Positions 30,861 to 44,314 are shown, counted from the first letter of the stretch. The stretch is DNA of 64,000 nt from Corythucha ciliata (GCA_038030265.1 CM075939.1:29431253-29495252); one strand, 5' to 3'. Made by a program: numbers and translations. The notes: a model not told the origin generated them from the letters alone.

Positions 30861-32519
30861 AAGAAGCTCATCGTATCTTATACCATGATCGATAAATCTC
30901 ACGAAAATCAAGAATGATCGAAATCAAGGAATAAGTGTATAAGTTTAAAGATTAAAGAATTTCCCCAAATAAGCATGACGCAACCGCACACCACTACCCG
31001 TCAAATTGCCCTCCACGTCATCACGTTCTAATTCAAGTCAGCGGCAATCAAATTATTCATTCATTCAAACACGTTAAACGGGCGAAAAGACCGTTATAGA
31101 AGGTATGTAGAAGTGAGCGTCAATTGAAATACTTCCGGCATCGGCGGCATCACAGATGTGACGACAGGTTTTCTCGTCCGTTCAGTGCTGCTCGGAAAGG
31201 TATACGTTAGTTAACATTCTCCGTTTTGCTAATGTGTCCCCTCAGGCCATCATCCACATCATTCAAACTCGCATGACAGAGGAAGTCGAATTGGCTCAGT
31301 GAGAGAACGTAGGGACGATAGGAATTCAATTTTGAAGTTCATCCAGTATGCACATATTTTGATTTAATTGAGTTTTGATTTTGTTTCTGAAAATTAATTT
31401 AGAATCTGGAAATGAAAATGGTGGAGAGAGTGAGAGGAGGATGGTGTCGTATTCTCGCAAGAAGGGTAAAAACCAATTAGCAAATTAAACTTTAAAGTGC
31501 AGAACAAGCTCACTCTCAGGAGTGTGTGAATATTATATTGTTATGCAGGTAACCTTCATAAGTAGCGAATCGGGTAAGGCATAGCGAATTCCATTAGGTT
31601 TAGGTGGATTAACCTCAACTGGCAACGTCCCTTCATGTGAGAGTGGCTCCTACTGGCGACTGTGAAGAGAGTACTAGAGAGATTTTAAATCGGTTTAGAA
31701 GGAAAAGAGCTAAAGCAAAATGGAAATGCTCTTCAGCTTAACTGACAAAACGTTCTATAACAAAAAAGGAAAGCCTCTGGGTACAAGCATTGAGACAATG
31801 TATGGGAGAACCTTAAACTGGCATTAAACAAATTATTCCCACGCAATTGCATTCAATATGAAGGGAATTGACGGATAAAATGGCTGGGAGAGAAAAACGA
31901 GTGAAACCCATTTTCTCTTCTTTTGTTTTTAGAGGGAGCGTGCAATTAGTACGACTTGCTTGTGTTTTCCTCTTATGAAATGACTTTTCCCTTGTTCAAC
32001 GCAAATTAAAAACAATTTCTTGAAAACGAGAGGGTCTTTATAATACAAACTGAAACTATTGCAACAAAAACAGATAGATAAATAATTAATTGTAATTGTT
32101 TCACATTTTATTCGCACCAACGTTTATTGACAAGAGCTACAAAGACAGAACTAATTCAACCACGTATGGGTACTAACGAGAGACGAATGTTCATAGGGAG
32201 GTCCAGCTCGTCAATCAAAACGTTGTAAGACTCGCGGATCCAGAGAATGTTTTCAGTGGTTGGGTGGGGAGCCGTTTCTTGTGCACTACGTATTAGGGGG
32301 GAAGGTGGAGAATATCGAGCAATAATCACGAAAGTGACGAGAGGCTGTGTTAGTATTTTATTGTTTCTTCATTAAGTGGCCTACACCCAATCAACCTGGT
32401 TGTCAACTTATTTTACAACATTGCGTGTTAAAACCCAAGTTGACTGTTTGGGGAGGTTGGTTGTTGAAATTTCACATTGACCAGGCTTTTTTATTTTAAT
32501 CAATGTCCTTGTTCTTCAT

Positions 32520-33064
32520 GCAGAGAGCTTGCTTTAAATTTCACTCTGCACAGGTCCGCGAAAAAGATCCTCGATCCCTTCGGACCTCAATCTGAGGCCT
32601 CACTGGAAGACTGGACCCGAGAAAATCGACCAAATCAATGACACAGCAAAGCGCAAATTTTTGGCAAAAACTGGCGCTGGCAGCCACTCTCAGTGGTTCT
32701 ATGGTGGACACCGGCTGCATTGGTCAATTAAGTATTGGCCGATGGTCTCATAAGCCGTATATTCGGCTCCAAAATCTCCCTCAACTGGACGAGGACGTCG
32801 AATCTTGAGGAAATTTTAAAACTGGACAAAAACGATAATGTGGTTTCTCGACGAGAGGAATCTGACAATCGAGATGCTTTTTATATCAGACGAGCCTTTG
32901 AAGGGATTCTCACTTTGTATTCGTCGTTTTTGCCCGCGGAGGCGCCCGTGGACACGGTGGTCCAGCAACCGACCGGCCTGAATTTCCAGCTCACGGACCT
33001 TGCTCGTTGCTGGGCCGCTCCAGAGTCTGCAGAAACAACGACCACGGCAAACACGCATTTTTAG
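32520..33064 (+). other. Unrecognised possibly coding or pseudogene segment
   Basis: A less AT-rich stretch follows ttcactctgcacag, which resembles an acceptor. One frame gives KTGPEKIDQINDTAKRKF and a Trp-rich continuation ending in a stop near 32750; another frame (32735-33064) gives 109 codons with LARCWAAPESAETTTT near its end. No single frame covers the block, so it is either a decayed gene copy or chance. It is followed directly by short-unit repeat DNA. Confidence 0.2.
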
Positions 33065-33109
33065 AGACTTTGAAAAGGTGGTGGCAGTCACTTTGTTGCG
33101 TTTATAGCT

Positions 33110-33400
33110 GGAAACAGCAAAATTGGCGATTTCTCAATTTTAGCATCGAATGAACACTTTTCTTAATTTTAGCCGCGAGTTAACGATTATTTCAACTTAT
33201 AGCCATGAATTAGCGGTTTTTCAAATTTTAGCGACGAAGTTGTCACCAGAAACCACGAATGGGCATTTTCTCAATTTTAGCTGCTAAAAATTAATTTTTC
33301 TTAATTTTAGCCGCATTAGCGTTGTTTCTCAATTTTAGCCGTGGTCTTGCCTCAAGAACAGCACCTTAGCTTTTTTCACCTAAATTTTAGTTCGTGAAAG
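33110..33400 (-). repeat. Degenerate short-unit repeat P1
   Basis: Successive units tctcaattttagccgcgag and variants, directly left of the large nested element at 33412. Confidence 0.7.
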
Positions 33401-34791
33401 GGCCTCCATAAAGCCCCGTTCACATTAGGCTACTAATAGCGCGCTATCAGTAGCAAGCTACTAAAGGTAAGCTACTAGTAGCTTTCCTACTAGGCTACTA
33501 ATAGCGCGCTATCAGTAGCAAGCTACTAAAGGTAAGCTACTAGTAGCTTGCCGGCTGTCGGGTTAAGAGCATTACACTACTACAAGTTTCGCCGTTTTTA
33601 GTTATTTAGCTATTATTCGGCATTAATTAACATTTCACGTTGTTAATCTACATTTTTATAGCCATCCTTGCTGAATAATCGCAAATTTAGTTAAATTAAC
33701 GAAATTCGTATTTCGTGAAATGTACTCTATCCGACAGTCAGACACCCCAGCTGCCGGAGCGACATTTTTTGTTACTTTGGTAGGCGGGCATAATCAGTTT
33801 GATTCAACGTATAGCTTTGGATTAGGTTTTAGGGCTTTTTATCACGTTAAAATCACAAAACTTGTCAAATTTTTCAGGTCAAAACAAGCGATTTTGAAGA
33901 GAAAAATCATTATTTTTTCTAAGAAATCGTCATTTCTGACGAAAAATCTCCAAACAACTAAGAAAACGCTTATGACTATTTTTGTAAAGGACACTTTGAA
34001 TATGTATTTCTGGATCACGGGTTGTCCGTTCACTCAGATTTAGTGTGGACAAACGGGGACTGACTTTTTTTGAAAAAAATTAATTCCCAGATTTGCACGA
34101 CTTTGAGCCGCATTTAAGGGCACATAAAATAGTTAACGTCTATCAAAAATGGCTAATCCTGACAGAAAATAGTGTGATCTTTCCGAATCCATCACCAAAA
34201 AATGCAAAAATTCAAATTGAATGCGAGTGTCTCGCCGTTAGTTAAAAAAAATTATGTAAGCCTTAAAAATCGTTAGAAAAATCATATCTCGAAGGGTATT
34301 GATTTTCGGACCATGGTGTATATGGTAATTTCGGTCGCAAATGAGGCCTACTATCACCCAAAAATTTTTGTCACACTTATCCCCTTCCACCCTGTATAAC
34401 GAGACCGAGATTTCGATGTTTTTACATAATCGTCAATCGCATAGCCGACGTCAGCACCTAATCCACAATCATAAAAAGTTCTTCAACATTTTCTCCTGTG
34501 ATTCTTAATTTATGTCGAAGAACTCGCGGGACTCTAGTTACTTCCTGCAACAGAGCGGAAGATTCTCCAACTGCTTTTCATTGTTAGAGCCATTCAATCA
34601 CCCACTTTCGTTCTTTCGTCTCCAGCGTACGCCACAATTTCTGCTCGTACAGGCCTTCTGCTGATCACTCTCTGGACGTAATTCAAATCAAATGACTTCT
34701 TCTGTGCCTGGACCGTGGTCGGCAATGTTCAACTCAGAATTTAAAACATTATTGGATAAACTACGGTGAAAACCGCTCCTCTATCGCGTTA

Positions 34792-35958
34792 AGGGGCCCA
34801 CACACGGTCAAACATGCTTGACAAGCATGGTTTTATTAGTTTCGCTTGTCAAGCATGTTTGACGTTTGATGTCGCACCCACACGGTCAAACTTGTCGTCA
34901 AGCTTCAACTTCAAACGTGCGCCCAAGCTTCAGCAGTGCTCATTTTGCGTTCATAATATGTTTAAGTATGGATATTAACCATTTGAGTTATTTTTATTGC
35001 CTCTTGAAGCCGCAAAATAAAGCCCACAGGAAGAAGAAAAGGTCTACGTGGACCAAACAATGGCTCATGAAAAGAGGTACTTTGGCCACGCAAATCTCTT
35101 GGAAGAGCTGAGATGTGCTCAGAGATTTCTTATAAATATATTATTTTTTCTTATCGTCTATCTTATAGACGTAAAGTGCGCAAGTATGCTCCACGTTTCC
35201 AGGAAAGTATGTCCTTTCCTCGTGAAACACCCAATATTTAGTCAAAGGATTATTATGAAAAACCAATTTTTTCATTCTCATAAAAATCACCCAAATACCC
35301 TTTTGGCTTATTATTTCTCAATAATAAGTCTTTGTAATCGTATCGCAAAAAAATTTTTTTGACCCCCCCTCAAAATTTGTAGTTTTACGTTTCAAAGTGC
35401 GTAGAATCCAAATCTGCAATAAAAAAAAAAATGTCCGTCCGCCGTCCGGGCCATATCTTGCCCTAGGATTGCTCGAAAAAACTCGTTCTTTCGCACATAG
35501 ACTCCATTTGGGGTCTAGTTGGTCCTAACATCTGATCAGTTTGATCAAATAACTCCCTGGGGTTTTATGGGCCAAAGCGGGTCCAAAATGGGGATTTTCA
35601 AAGGATTTGGGATCATATGGGTGTGGGGTGTCGATTTTCATGTAATTTCATGCCGGATTTGACTACATCGATGAATAATAAACCCATAAACAGTCGAAAT
35701 AATAAGGCATTGTTCGATAATTCGCAGCGTTTTTCTTTGTGGTTTGAAGGTTTGATGGTTTGAAACACACACACACGATCAAGCATGTTTGTCAAACCAA
35801 ATGTTTGAGAGCAAATTTTCTGGCAGTGACTGAAAACCGTCAAACGTGATGTCAATCCTTCAAACCTTCAAACATGACCCCACACACGATCAAATCTGCT
35901 TGTCAAGCGAGGTTGGCAAACATGCTTGTCAAGCATGTTTGACCGTGTGTGGGCCCCT
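34792..35958. mobile_element. MITE-like element with GGGGCCCACACACGG ends, 1.17 kb
   Basis: The inverted ends (AGGGGCCCACACACGGTC and its complement at 35940-35958) run on for about 35 bp. They are flanked by TTA on both sides (34789-34791 and 35959-35961). Subterminal permutations of caaacatgcttgtcaagc occur several times at each end. There is no transposase. Confidence 0.75.
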
Positions 35959-36068
35959 TTAAAAACTGTATTTTTTGTCGTTATTTCCATGGTTATTTCT
36001 GCTCAAGTCGATAATTATTATTGCTGAAGCCCAACTTGAATAATAAAAGAAGCTTACTATAAACCGAC

Positions 36069-37522
36069 AGCTGGCGACAGTCCCATTCAACCGGAAGAAC
36101 ATAGTCACGAAAGGTATGCAAAATGATGGCATTTGACCCTCTATATACGAATCCGGAAGTCTGTCATGCTGTATCTGGGGCCTAAGGATTTTATATGTAG
36201 ATAATTAAAGTCCTTAATTTGGGACTTGAATTTAACCAGAAGAACATAGTCCTGAAACTAGTCTCATTCGAAAGGTTTTATGGAGCTGATTACGAATATG
36301 ATCGTCTGCAGCCGTCTGCCTGGGGCATTTGCCCTCCGTGGCTCGCCAAACTCACGTAATTCGGTAAATTTTAATTAAACGGAAGAACATAGTCCTAAAA
36401 CTGGTCTTATTCGAAAGGATCTATGAAGATTATTACAAAAATAATCGTCTGCCGGTGTATGCCTGGGGCATTCGCCCTCGATGGCCAGTCAAACACCCTA
36501 AATCAGGGATATTAATTAACCGGAAAAACTAAGTCCGGAATATTGTCTTATGCGACAGGTTTCACGTGGCTGAATACGAAAATGACCGTCTGCCCTCAGT
36601 GACCCATCAAACTGCACAGAGGGAAAAATTAACCGGAAGAAAATAGTCGTGATGCTAGTCTCATTCGAAAGGTTTTATGAAGCTGATTACAAATATGATC
36701 GTCCGCCGCCGTCTGCCTGGGGCATTTGCCCTCTGTGGCTCGCCAAACTCAGAAATCTTGGTAAATTTTAATTAACCGGAAGAACAGAGTCCTTAATTAG
36801 AATTCTCCAAATTTCCAGAGTTTGGCGAGCCACAAGGGGCAAATGCCCCAGGCAGACGATGCCATACAACCATATTCGTAATCAGCTCCAAAAAACCTTT
36901 CGAATGAGACTAGTTTCAGGACTAAATTCTTCCGGTTAATCATTTTCCTCTGGTGCAGTTTGACTGGTCACTAAGGGCATGTGCCCCAGGCAGACACCGG
37001 AAGACGATCATTTTCGTATTCACCCACATGAAACGTGTCGCAAAAGACCATTTTCCGGACTTAGTTCTTCCGGTTAATTAATATCGTTGATTTAAGGAGT
37101 TTACTGGCCACCGAGGGCAAATGCCCCAGGCAGACACCGGCAGACGATTATATTTGTAATAATCTCCATAAAACCTATCGAATAAGACCAGTTTCAGGAC
37201 TGTGTTCTTCCGTTTAATTAAAATTTACCGAATTACGTGAGTTTGGCGAGCCACGGAGGGCAAATGCCCCAGGCAGACGGTGGCAGACGATCATATTCGT
37301 AATCAGCTCCATAAAACCTTTCGAATTAGACTAGTTTCTGGACTATGTTCTTTTGGTTAAATTCATGTCCCAAATTAAGGACTTTAATTAGCTATAATAA
37401 AATCCTTAGGCCCCAGATACAGCATGGCAGACTTCCGGACTCGTAAATAGGGGGTCAAATGCCATCATTTTTCACACTTTTAGTGACTATGTTCTTCCGG
37501 TTGAATAGGACTGTCGCTAGCT
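36069..37522. mobile_element. Foldback element with about 720 bp arms
   Basis: The two halves are near-complete inverted copies meeting near 36795. The outer ends read AGCTGGCGACAGTCC and its complement. Each arm is a tandem array of roughly 150 bp units, each with a block like ccggaagaacatagtcc and a block like gcctggggcatttgccct. Such arms could form a very long hairpin. Confidence 0.8.
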
Positions 37523-37696
37523 CTCGAACTACTAGCTTCGTACAACCATGTTTTAGACATTTCAAAATGAGCTACAACAGACAATGCGCTAATAAAGTTG
37601 GAAATTTCCACCTTTATTAGCTCGGTAGCTGCTACTGAGTAGTAGCCGATACTGAGGGTTCACATTGCGCTACTAGTGCAGCTACTAGTAGCCTAA

Positions 37697-37944
37697 AGCG
37701 CCCCATACACTGTCAGTTTAACTGAAGGCAATCGTGAGGCCGTCGATCGGGGTTACCCACACATTTTCAGTTAATCTGAAGGCCATGGACTGCAGTCCGT
37801 GAAAACTGAAGGTGTGCGGCGTAGGACCGGCTAGGATCGGACGTGAGATCGTTGACTGACAGTGTATGTTGCCCGTCGATTTTGGCCGGACGGTCGCCTC
37901 TTGAGGCGACGGCCTGCAGGCAATCGCATAGTGTATGGGGTGCT
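37697..37944. mobile_element. MITE, 248 bp, TAA target duplication
   Basis: Ends AGCGCCCCATACACTGTC and inverted GACAGTG/ATAGTGTATGGGGTGCT are flanked by TAA (37694-37696 and 37945-37947). It is inserted in the right terminal repeat of the 33412-37960 element. Confidence 0.75.
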
Positions 37945-38701
37945 TAATGTGAACGGGGCTTAAATCACGAATCGGGAAAGGACACGGCAGGTTACGATCG
38001 AGTTGGCTTTGCATTCTTATCTATTCCTGGTTGCCCCGTTCATGTAAGTTCTACATTGGAAGCTTGCTGCAAATCGGGGGTTTTTTTTTTTTCAATAACT
38101 CAGTCTTGATGGCATTGTAGGCATCAAAATTACGTAAAATGGAACTTAAGTGACTACGCTGGGGGATTATCGAAGGAAGGATCGCCGCTATCTACAAAAA
38201 AAGAAAAATAAATCGGTGCCGGTCCTTGCTCGTGAGTATCCAATCGCTCAACATTTGTCATCTTGTCATCAATAAAAATCGGGCAACTTATTTCAATCAT
38301 AGTGTCCTTTCTAGTACAAAGATTCATTAGTGGCAATTCGACAGACGCCCGTCATTTCCCGGCGATGTCGAGCTTGGATAATGTAAATTACCTCGTTGAC
38401 GTGGTGAGTGCATTCACACAAGAGGATTTTCGCGATTTGAAATCACTTGAACCGCAACACGTCGACAGAAGTGGCTTAGTTAGTACTTCGGGAGTTCAGA
38501 ATGCCGGAGACAAGGGCTTTGTGATGACAAGAGTGAGTTTTCCGTTATTCAAGAAAAAAGGCCAGTTCACAATTTATTATCGGTACTGGAACGTAAATGC
38601 GAATGGGTGACTATAGTCGGACCAGAGCAATCGTTTCATTTCAAACCCTTTCACGTTGCCTTCCCGTCAATTGTGAAGTGGCTTAACTTTTAACTAGCGC
38701 G

Positions 38702-38877
38702 TTAGGCTCGTTTCACATTATACGAGGTTTCACGCGGCGCGGTTTTGGCTGCCGCGTAGTGACCACGTACACCTTTACACACGTGCGGTACATATTACTT
38801 GATTCGATGAGAAAGCGGCATTCATGCGGATTACACGCGGGGGCCTCGTGAAACCGCGTTAGTGTGAAAAGAGCGTT
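38702..38877. mobile_element. MITE of the GGCTCGTTTCACA family
   Basis: Left end GGCTCGTTTCACATTA and right end GTGTGAAAAGAGC are inverted, with inner cgcggtttcac-type blocks. The middle (acttgattcgatgagaaag) recurs inverted at about 16890-16935, and similar ends bound a GC-rich stretch at about 23570-23850. Borders are approximate. Confidence 0.55.
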
Positions 38878-39257
38878 GGGAAATGCTTAACGTAGAATGT
38901 TCACGTGCTCCTTTTATAGCGCTGAAGAAGATTACCTAACCCTGATGCTTGGAAAAGAATCTAGAGAAGGATACACGGTCCTTTCCAGCCCTCGAGTAGC
39001 ACCCAACAAACGTGTAGTTCACCGGCATTTCGTTTTTTTTGGATCGGTCGAATAAACGCCATTTGTGTATTATAGAATAAAAAGAACAGGTTTTGATGAT
39101 TCTCTAGTCAAAATTCATTTTCCAAGTGACATAGGAACAAGACTTCTTGGCCGAGTGATGTGGGGAATACACATTCTGTTCTGCCTCAGTGACTGAAAAC
39201 CGGAAGAAACTATCACCGTCTGTGGATCAATTGCTTACAATAGACCTAAATTTCAGC

Positions 39258-39725
39258 TCATAAAACATAAAACAACTTTTGGAACGTTAAAATTAAGTAA
39301 ATATAAATAAATTACTCAATACTGTAATAAATTTTGGGTAACCAGGAAAGTTAATATAACCCAACTCTTATCTCGTGTCCGTTCCCGATTAAATTATGTT
39401 TTTGCGGAAGTGACCTCGATTCCAAGGGGGGCCATATGTTTTTTGTGACCCCTCTGGGTCCGAGCCTGTCACTTGGAGCGCAAATACTTGAAACATTTTA
39501 TAAAAGGACAAGTAATGAGGACGCGGAGCTCAAGGTTTCTGTAGGGCCAATCGACCCTGCCACCACACTCCTGGGCCTGTGTCCGTGCGCTAGATTCAGA
39601 CGGCGTGAAAATGGGGTGAAAGGAGGATGAAAAATCTAAAGCTTAATCCGTTTTGAACACAATAAGGGAATTTTCAGGTAAAGTTATGGGAACGAGGCTC
39701 CTTAATAAGTACTAATAATAATTGC
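39258..39725. repeat. 468 bp dispersed repeat A, copy 2
   Basis: Second copy of the repeat at 20633-21100, same orientation and length. The 64-codon frame is at 39436-39630 and differs by one residue (Asp to Gly). Flanks are unrelated, so it was copied as a unit. Confidence 0.9.
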
Positions 39726-41989
39726 GTTACAAGGGCGATCGAGCGCTCCTGCTTACTTTTCCCACGAAGCGGGGGTATCATCCATTTATCCGGTAGTTCT
39801 AACGGGTCTAATTTAATATGAAGTAAAAAGAGCGAGGAAACGAACTTAATTCAGGCGTTTCACAGCAAGAGGGAGGAGTAATTGTATTCAACATGAAAAA
39901 ACGAGCGAAACTATAGGACAGACTAAATTAAATTTAAAAATTTGAAGATCAGTAACGGCGTGCACCTTCAACGTATTTATAAGAGCAAGTATATTTTATT
40001 TGGTGAGTCCAAGGGATCCTTCGGAACAGTTAGTTTACTGAAGCGATTTCTTCAATTTTCTTCAATCTATTTTGCTTACGCGTCATTTATGTAAACTCTT
40101 GTCACCCTCGCGTAATCGACAAATCACGCCATTAATTTAATTTTGCAAGAGCTATGAAAAAATTATCGTAATTCGCATTGGGTAAATATGTCCCTGTTGT
40201 TTTCCTCATTTTATTCTCGAACCTGTGAACCAATTGTCCGTCTGAAAGCAAGATTCTGTTTGCGTGTTGTAGAACTACGAAATTCACGTAGAACATTGAA
40301 ATTCATCAATTCATTCATTGATAATTTAAGGACTTTTTCAAAATGTTTGAACCTTGGCTGTGTGAGAACCTATAGTCGCACATTATCCGCCATATGTGGT
40401 CCTTTAGAGAGGGGAGGTCTGGTGAGCGTAAACTACACGACCGGAGCATCAATGAGAGATATCAAAATCTATTAGATTCGAAAATGGAGAGGGGGACCAT
40501 ACATGGCGACTGTCAAAACTCGTGGGAACTTTATAGATGCTTAGCTGTGCTATTGATAAGATGAGCAACGAACAGGACCTGTTTGCGTTCACAGGCGTTT
40601 TGCAATATTTCGTGGAGTGATGGTGATGATGACCTTACTCTGATGGACCATCGAAACGTAAAAATCCAGATGGTACTCGAGTCATAGCCGTCGTCGGTAC
40701 CTACTCTGAGTCTTGAACGCTCATTAGAACGAGTTCTCACACTTTGGCCAAGCAGTAGACAACTTTCGAGATTTAAACACGTATTACCAATTTAGTAAGG
40801 GAAAAACACTAGTCGAACTCTCGAATAGTCAAATAAAATAAGTCTAACCAGCTTGTAAAGAGCGAAGTCTTACAAATCTCTCTTACAGTTTATTTTCATT
40901 TGAAAAACTGCTAGGTTTATTTCATTTCAATGCTAACCTGCGTTATTGATCGTGACTGATACTAAAAGGTAAGCATAGGCAAGCGCTGAAGTTTAGAATT
41001 AGTGGTAAAGAACAGCAATTCCCCCTTTTGTGGCTCCCTGGAGGGTTTCCCCCACACTCCGTCGTAAAACCCCAAAGTGCATTAAGTTTAACACGGGGAA
41101 AGATAGGTAATTGCATTGTCGAAACATGTTGACTGTCACCATCTGGTAATTGCCAGAAACGTTTGTCTTTTGAATCGTGTAAGAGCCCCCTATACTCTCT
41201 TTTGGCGTTATGTGCAAAGAAACGAGGAACTTTATTGGCCATGACTCCTCGAAATAATGATTCTTGAAACCGAAATAGATTGAAACAAAAACAAATTTTT
41301 GGCGTATGTGTAAGTCGCAAACCTTGGCTACTGCTGTGATCACACGTCGAATGCGTCAACAGTACACAAGTATATACATTTAGTTGGTTCATGATGCTCG
41401 TATATGGGAGATAACATGAATGAATAGAAAGTTGGTATCTTGTATATTTGGTCCGGGATATCATATTTTAATCAACTGTAAGACCCGGTTGTGAATTAGT
41501 CCAAAAACGTTTTGGGCCAATAGCAAACTGCCTTCCAGTTGATCTATCAAATGGGTTTTTGGATCCCAAAACCCAAGATGGGCCTTTGGTCTTGAGATAG
41601 TGTTTTCAAGCAGGCAATACCAATCGCTGAGCTTTATAACCCCTTGCTCGCTTTCTACGTTGTATTACGAGCTTCACTCCCGATTATACACTCAACATGT
41701 TCATAAAATGCCACTCATCGGTAATGGCAAGTACCTAATTATTTGTAATTATTGCTGACATCGATTTTGATATAGTATTCTATTGCATTTTCATAGGGTA
41801 AAGCGGGGTGCAGATTGCATAAGAAATTTCCAATAACCCGCAACTTCAAACTTAATTTTCAATAATGAAAGCAAGATGTCTTCGTATTTTAATTAAATGA
41901 AATTGATTTCCTCCAAAGACCAAGGAAGAGCACAGCCCTTCATCAAGATTCAACTTTCGAGGAAAAATTGCCAGAGTCCGTGAATCAGA

Positions 41990-42620
41990 GGTTGAATGTT
42001 CTCCCTGGGGGAGGGGGTTTTCGTTACCTTACGTCCCCTTAAACCAATTCCCGTTGAATTGCAATGTTATGCTGAAAATATCAACTAATTACCTTTAATT
42101 AGCAAAATTGAAAAAAAAATCGAAAAATTAACTTTTCCTGATTTCCCGGGTTTCAACGGAGACCACAACAACATGCCCAGTGCACGAGGGGTCCTAATGC
42201 AATGTCGACATCAACAGACGCACTTTTTAAAATACAATTTGACATGAAAAAAAAAACAAACAAACAAACAAACAAAAAATGGAAAACGGAAAAGCAGCCC
42301 CTCATTTTTAGGGTTTCATTGGTTTTCAACCATAAACCTATATTGCGACGTCATCCAAAAAATTAACTAATCACGAATTTTTAAAAAAAAGTCCCTCAAA
42401 CCCATCCCCGTTGAGACACAATGCTGTCATTGCAGAGAATATTGATTAATTACCTTTAAATTAGCAAACTTAAAAAAACGAAAAATCAACTTTTCCTGAT
42501 CACATCCAGTGACAGGTCTATTGGAAGGTTCTGCAAAGGAGACCAAGAATATTCCACGCAAGAGGGTCCAAAAGTAATCATGCCGTCTCTAGACGCACTT
42601 TTATGACGTAATGAGGAAGT
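41990..42620 (+). repeat. Diverged direct duplication, about 350 bp period
   Basis: Two copies (about 41990-42245 and 42370-42610) share attacctttaattagcaaa, caacttttcctgat and agacgcacttttt in order. Spacer DNA contains an aaac microsatellite at 42255-42280. Confidence 0.65.
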
Positions 42621-43139
42621 TTCTTCACATTTTCCAAAAACATTTTTTTTTCGATGAGGCATATCAATCCTTCCACGTAAATAAAGAAATAAAAATGCAA
42701 AACTCTTCAGAAATATTTTTTATTTTTTAACAAAAGTTGGCATATTTGAAATCCCGCCAAAACGAATATTTTCTGCAACGTAATATCCCTTGTATCCTCT
42801 GTCCTTTTCATGCCTCTAAATAGTTCATCTGTTTATCCTCCATTATTTTATTATTGAAGAGCTCTAGTAGTAAATAAGGCAAAGAAACACATCAAACCAC
42901 TCTCCGACAGCAACGTTCCAGGCGAATTTTTTTTCGGAAGGCGCATATGACACAAACATGCTAGCTGGCGTGTTTGAAATGACCTAAAACTTTATGTACT
43001 GTTGGGTTATTTTACGAACGGATCACGATTTATGCTCTATTTTAGCATAAATAAACTTTAAAAAATGGATTTATGAATAAGTTCTGACCCATGAAACTTC
43101 CTCATTTCGGCATACAAAAATTTCAAAAACTGCCTATTA

Positions 43140-43304
43140 GCCCCCTGACAGACGAGGCCACTTGAGTCGCGCGACCCGGGTGGCACGTTTCATATTTCAC
43201 ATTGAAGTCACCCCCCCCCCCCTCACAGTGGACAGGCTCGATACAAACTCTACTAGTGACCGGGTGGCATGGCGCCACTCAAGTGGCCTCGTCTGTCAGG
43301 GCCC
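43140..43304. mobile_element. Harbinger-like MITE, 165 bp, TTA duplication
   Basis: Inverted ends containing CCCTGACAGACGAGGCC and complement are flanked by TTA (43137-43139 and 43305-43307). A C tract lies in the loop. Confidence 0.8.
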
Positions 43305-43530
43305 TTAATTTTTGATTTTTTTACATTTTCCGACAGAACAGAAAAAACATTGAAAACTGTACTTTTTCTTTAAAATCTTCAGAAAGCTTCTGTTCGTTTC
43401 AAGCGAAGAGAAAATTGCGGCATTAATATAACCAACGCAGTAACAGTGAGAAAGTTTCTATGGCACAGGCACAGTTTCCATGGCTATAAAATGTCAGTCT
43501 TCACTGTTTTCAACCAGTAGTGCGTTATAA

Positions 43531-43667
43531 AGGCCCGTTCACAAGCTCTATGTTTTCGTTGTGTGGTGTCTATGCAACCAATCAAAATGCTTCACTTTTC
43601 GAGGGAATACATTTGTTTGGTTGCATAGACTCCACAGAACGTAAGCATAGAGCTTGTGAACGGGCCT
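43531..43667. mobile_element. Harbinger-like MITE, copy 2 (137 bp)
   Basis: Ends AGGCCCGTTCACAAGCTC and complement are flanked by TAA (43528-43530 and 43668-43670). Internal text (gcatagactccacagaac) is shared with 15662-15811. A third, decayed relative begins near 29302. Confidence 0.85.
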
Positions 43668-43794
43668 TAATCACCAACGAACCCCGCTAAACGTTCCAAC
43701 AAAGAGAAGGCAAAACGATAACTGTCGCCCAAGAAGCTCCGTAACTACAGTGATCAATATGCATTGTTGATAGAAGTAGTTCCTAATTGCATTA

Positions 43795-43981
43795 GGCCCG
43801 GCGCACACTAGGAGAAAAAAGACGCCGACGCGCGAGTCGGCGTCTTTTTTCTCGGGGAAGAGACGACTCCCGCTTAAGCGTCCAATGTGAAAGGCCCCAT
43901 AGAGTTCTATGTGTTTTTACTGCACGAGTCGGACGCTGAAGCGCGCGTCGGCGTCTTTTTTCTCCTAGTGTGCGCCGGGCC
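43795..43981. mobile_element. Harbinger-like MITE, 187 bp, TTA duplication
   Basis: Ends GGCCCGGCGCACACTAGG and complement are flanked by TTA (43792-43794 and 43982-43984). The aaaaaagacgccgac block is present four times in alternating orientation, so several hairpins are possible. Confidence 0.85.
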
Positions 43982-44314
43982 TTAGTTCGTACGGCCATTA
44001 CTCGTATAGTAGGCTTTCGTTATTCGTGACCATTATAGGATTGGTTTAACGGTGGTACTCACAAAATTAGACCAGGACGACTTGTGTAACACCAATGTTT
44101 CGATAATTATTAGGTATAGTTCGTTTTCAGCATTTCGTCTTTTATAGGAAGTAGATCACAAACGCATGTAGCTCATCCGGCAATGGCATGATTGTGATTG
44201 AAAATGTCTGATAAACGAATACTTTAGGACTGAAAACTGAAAATTAATGCACTATTTCAACTAAATGATAGCATGGATGTCAAAAGTAATAAAAAATATA
44301 TTTCAATCCACCCT

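Larger units (their letters stand above)
25202..32519. other. Gene-poor stretch
   Basis: Contains an ATA-rich microsatellite (26515-26560), cagtggcggcgg at about 26993 and tacgctactg at 27950 that look like hAT ends without a matched duplication, P1 repeats, repeat B copy 3, and the decayed hairpin MITE at 30450. No exon could be supported. Confidence 0.6.
33412..37960. mobile_element. Harbinger-like element swollen by three nested insertions
   Basis: Left terminus AGCCCCGTTCACATTAGG and its inverted partner, ending CGGGGCT at 37960, are flanked by TAA on both sides (33409-33411 and 37961-37963). The right inverted repeat is itself split by a 248 bp MITE (37697-37944). Inside also lie a 1.17 kb element (34792-35958) and a 1.45 kb foldback element (36069-37522). 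Subterminal repeats of about 80 bp (gctactaatagcgcgctatc, 33430-33545) recur. No transposase was found. Confidence 0.75.
37961..43136. other. Gene-poor stretch
   Basis: Apart from the MITE at 38702-38877, repeat A copy 2 and the diverged duplication at 42 kb, no feature was recognised. The open frames at 38263-38610 and 40943-41464 have no recognisable domain or good splice borders. Confidence 0.5.
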
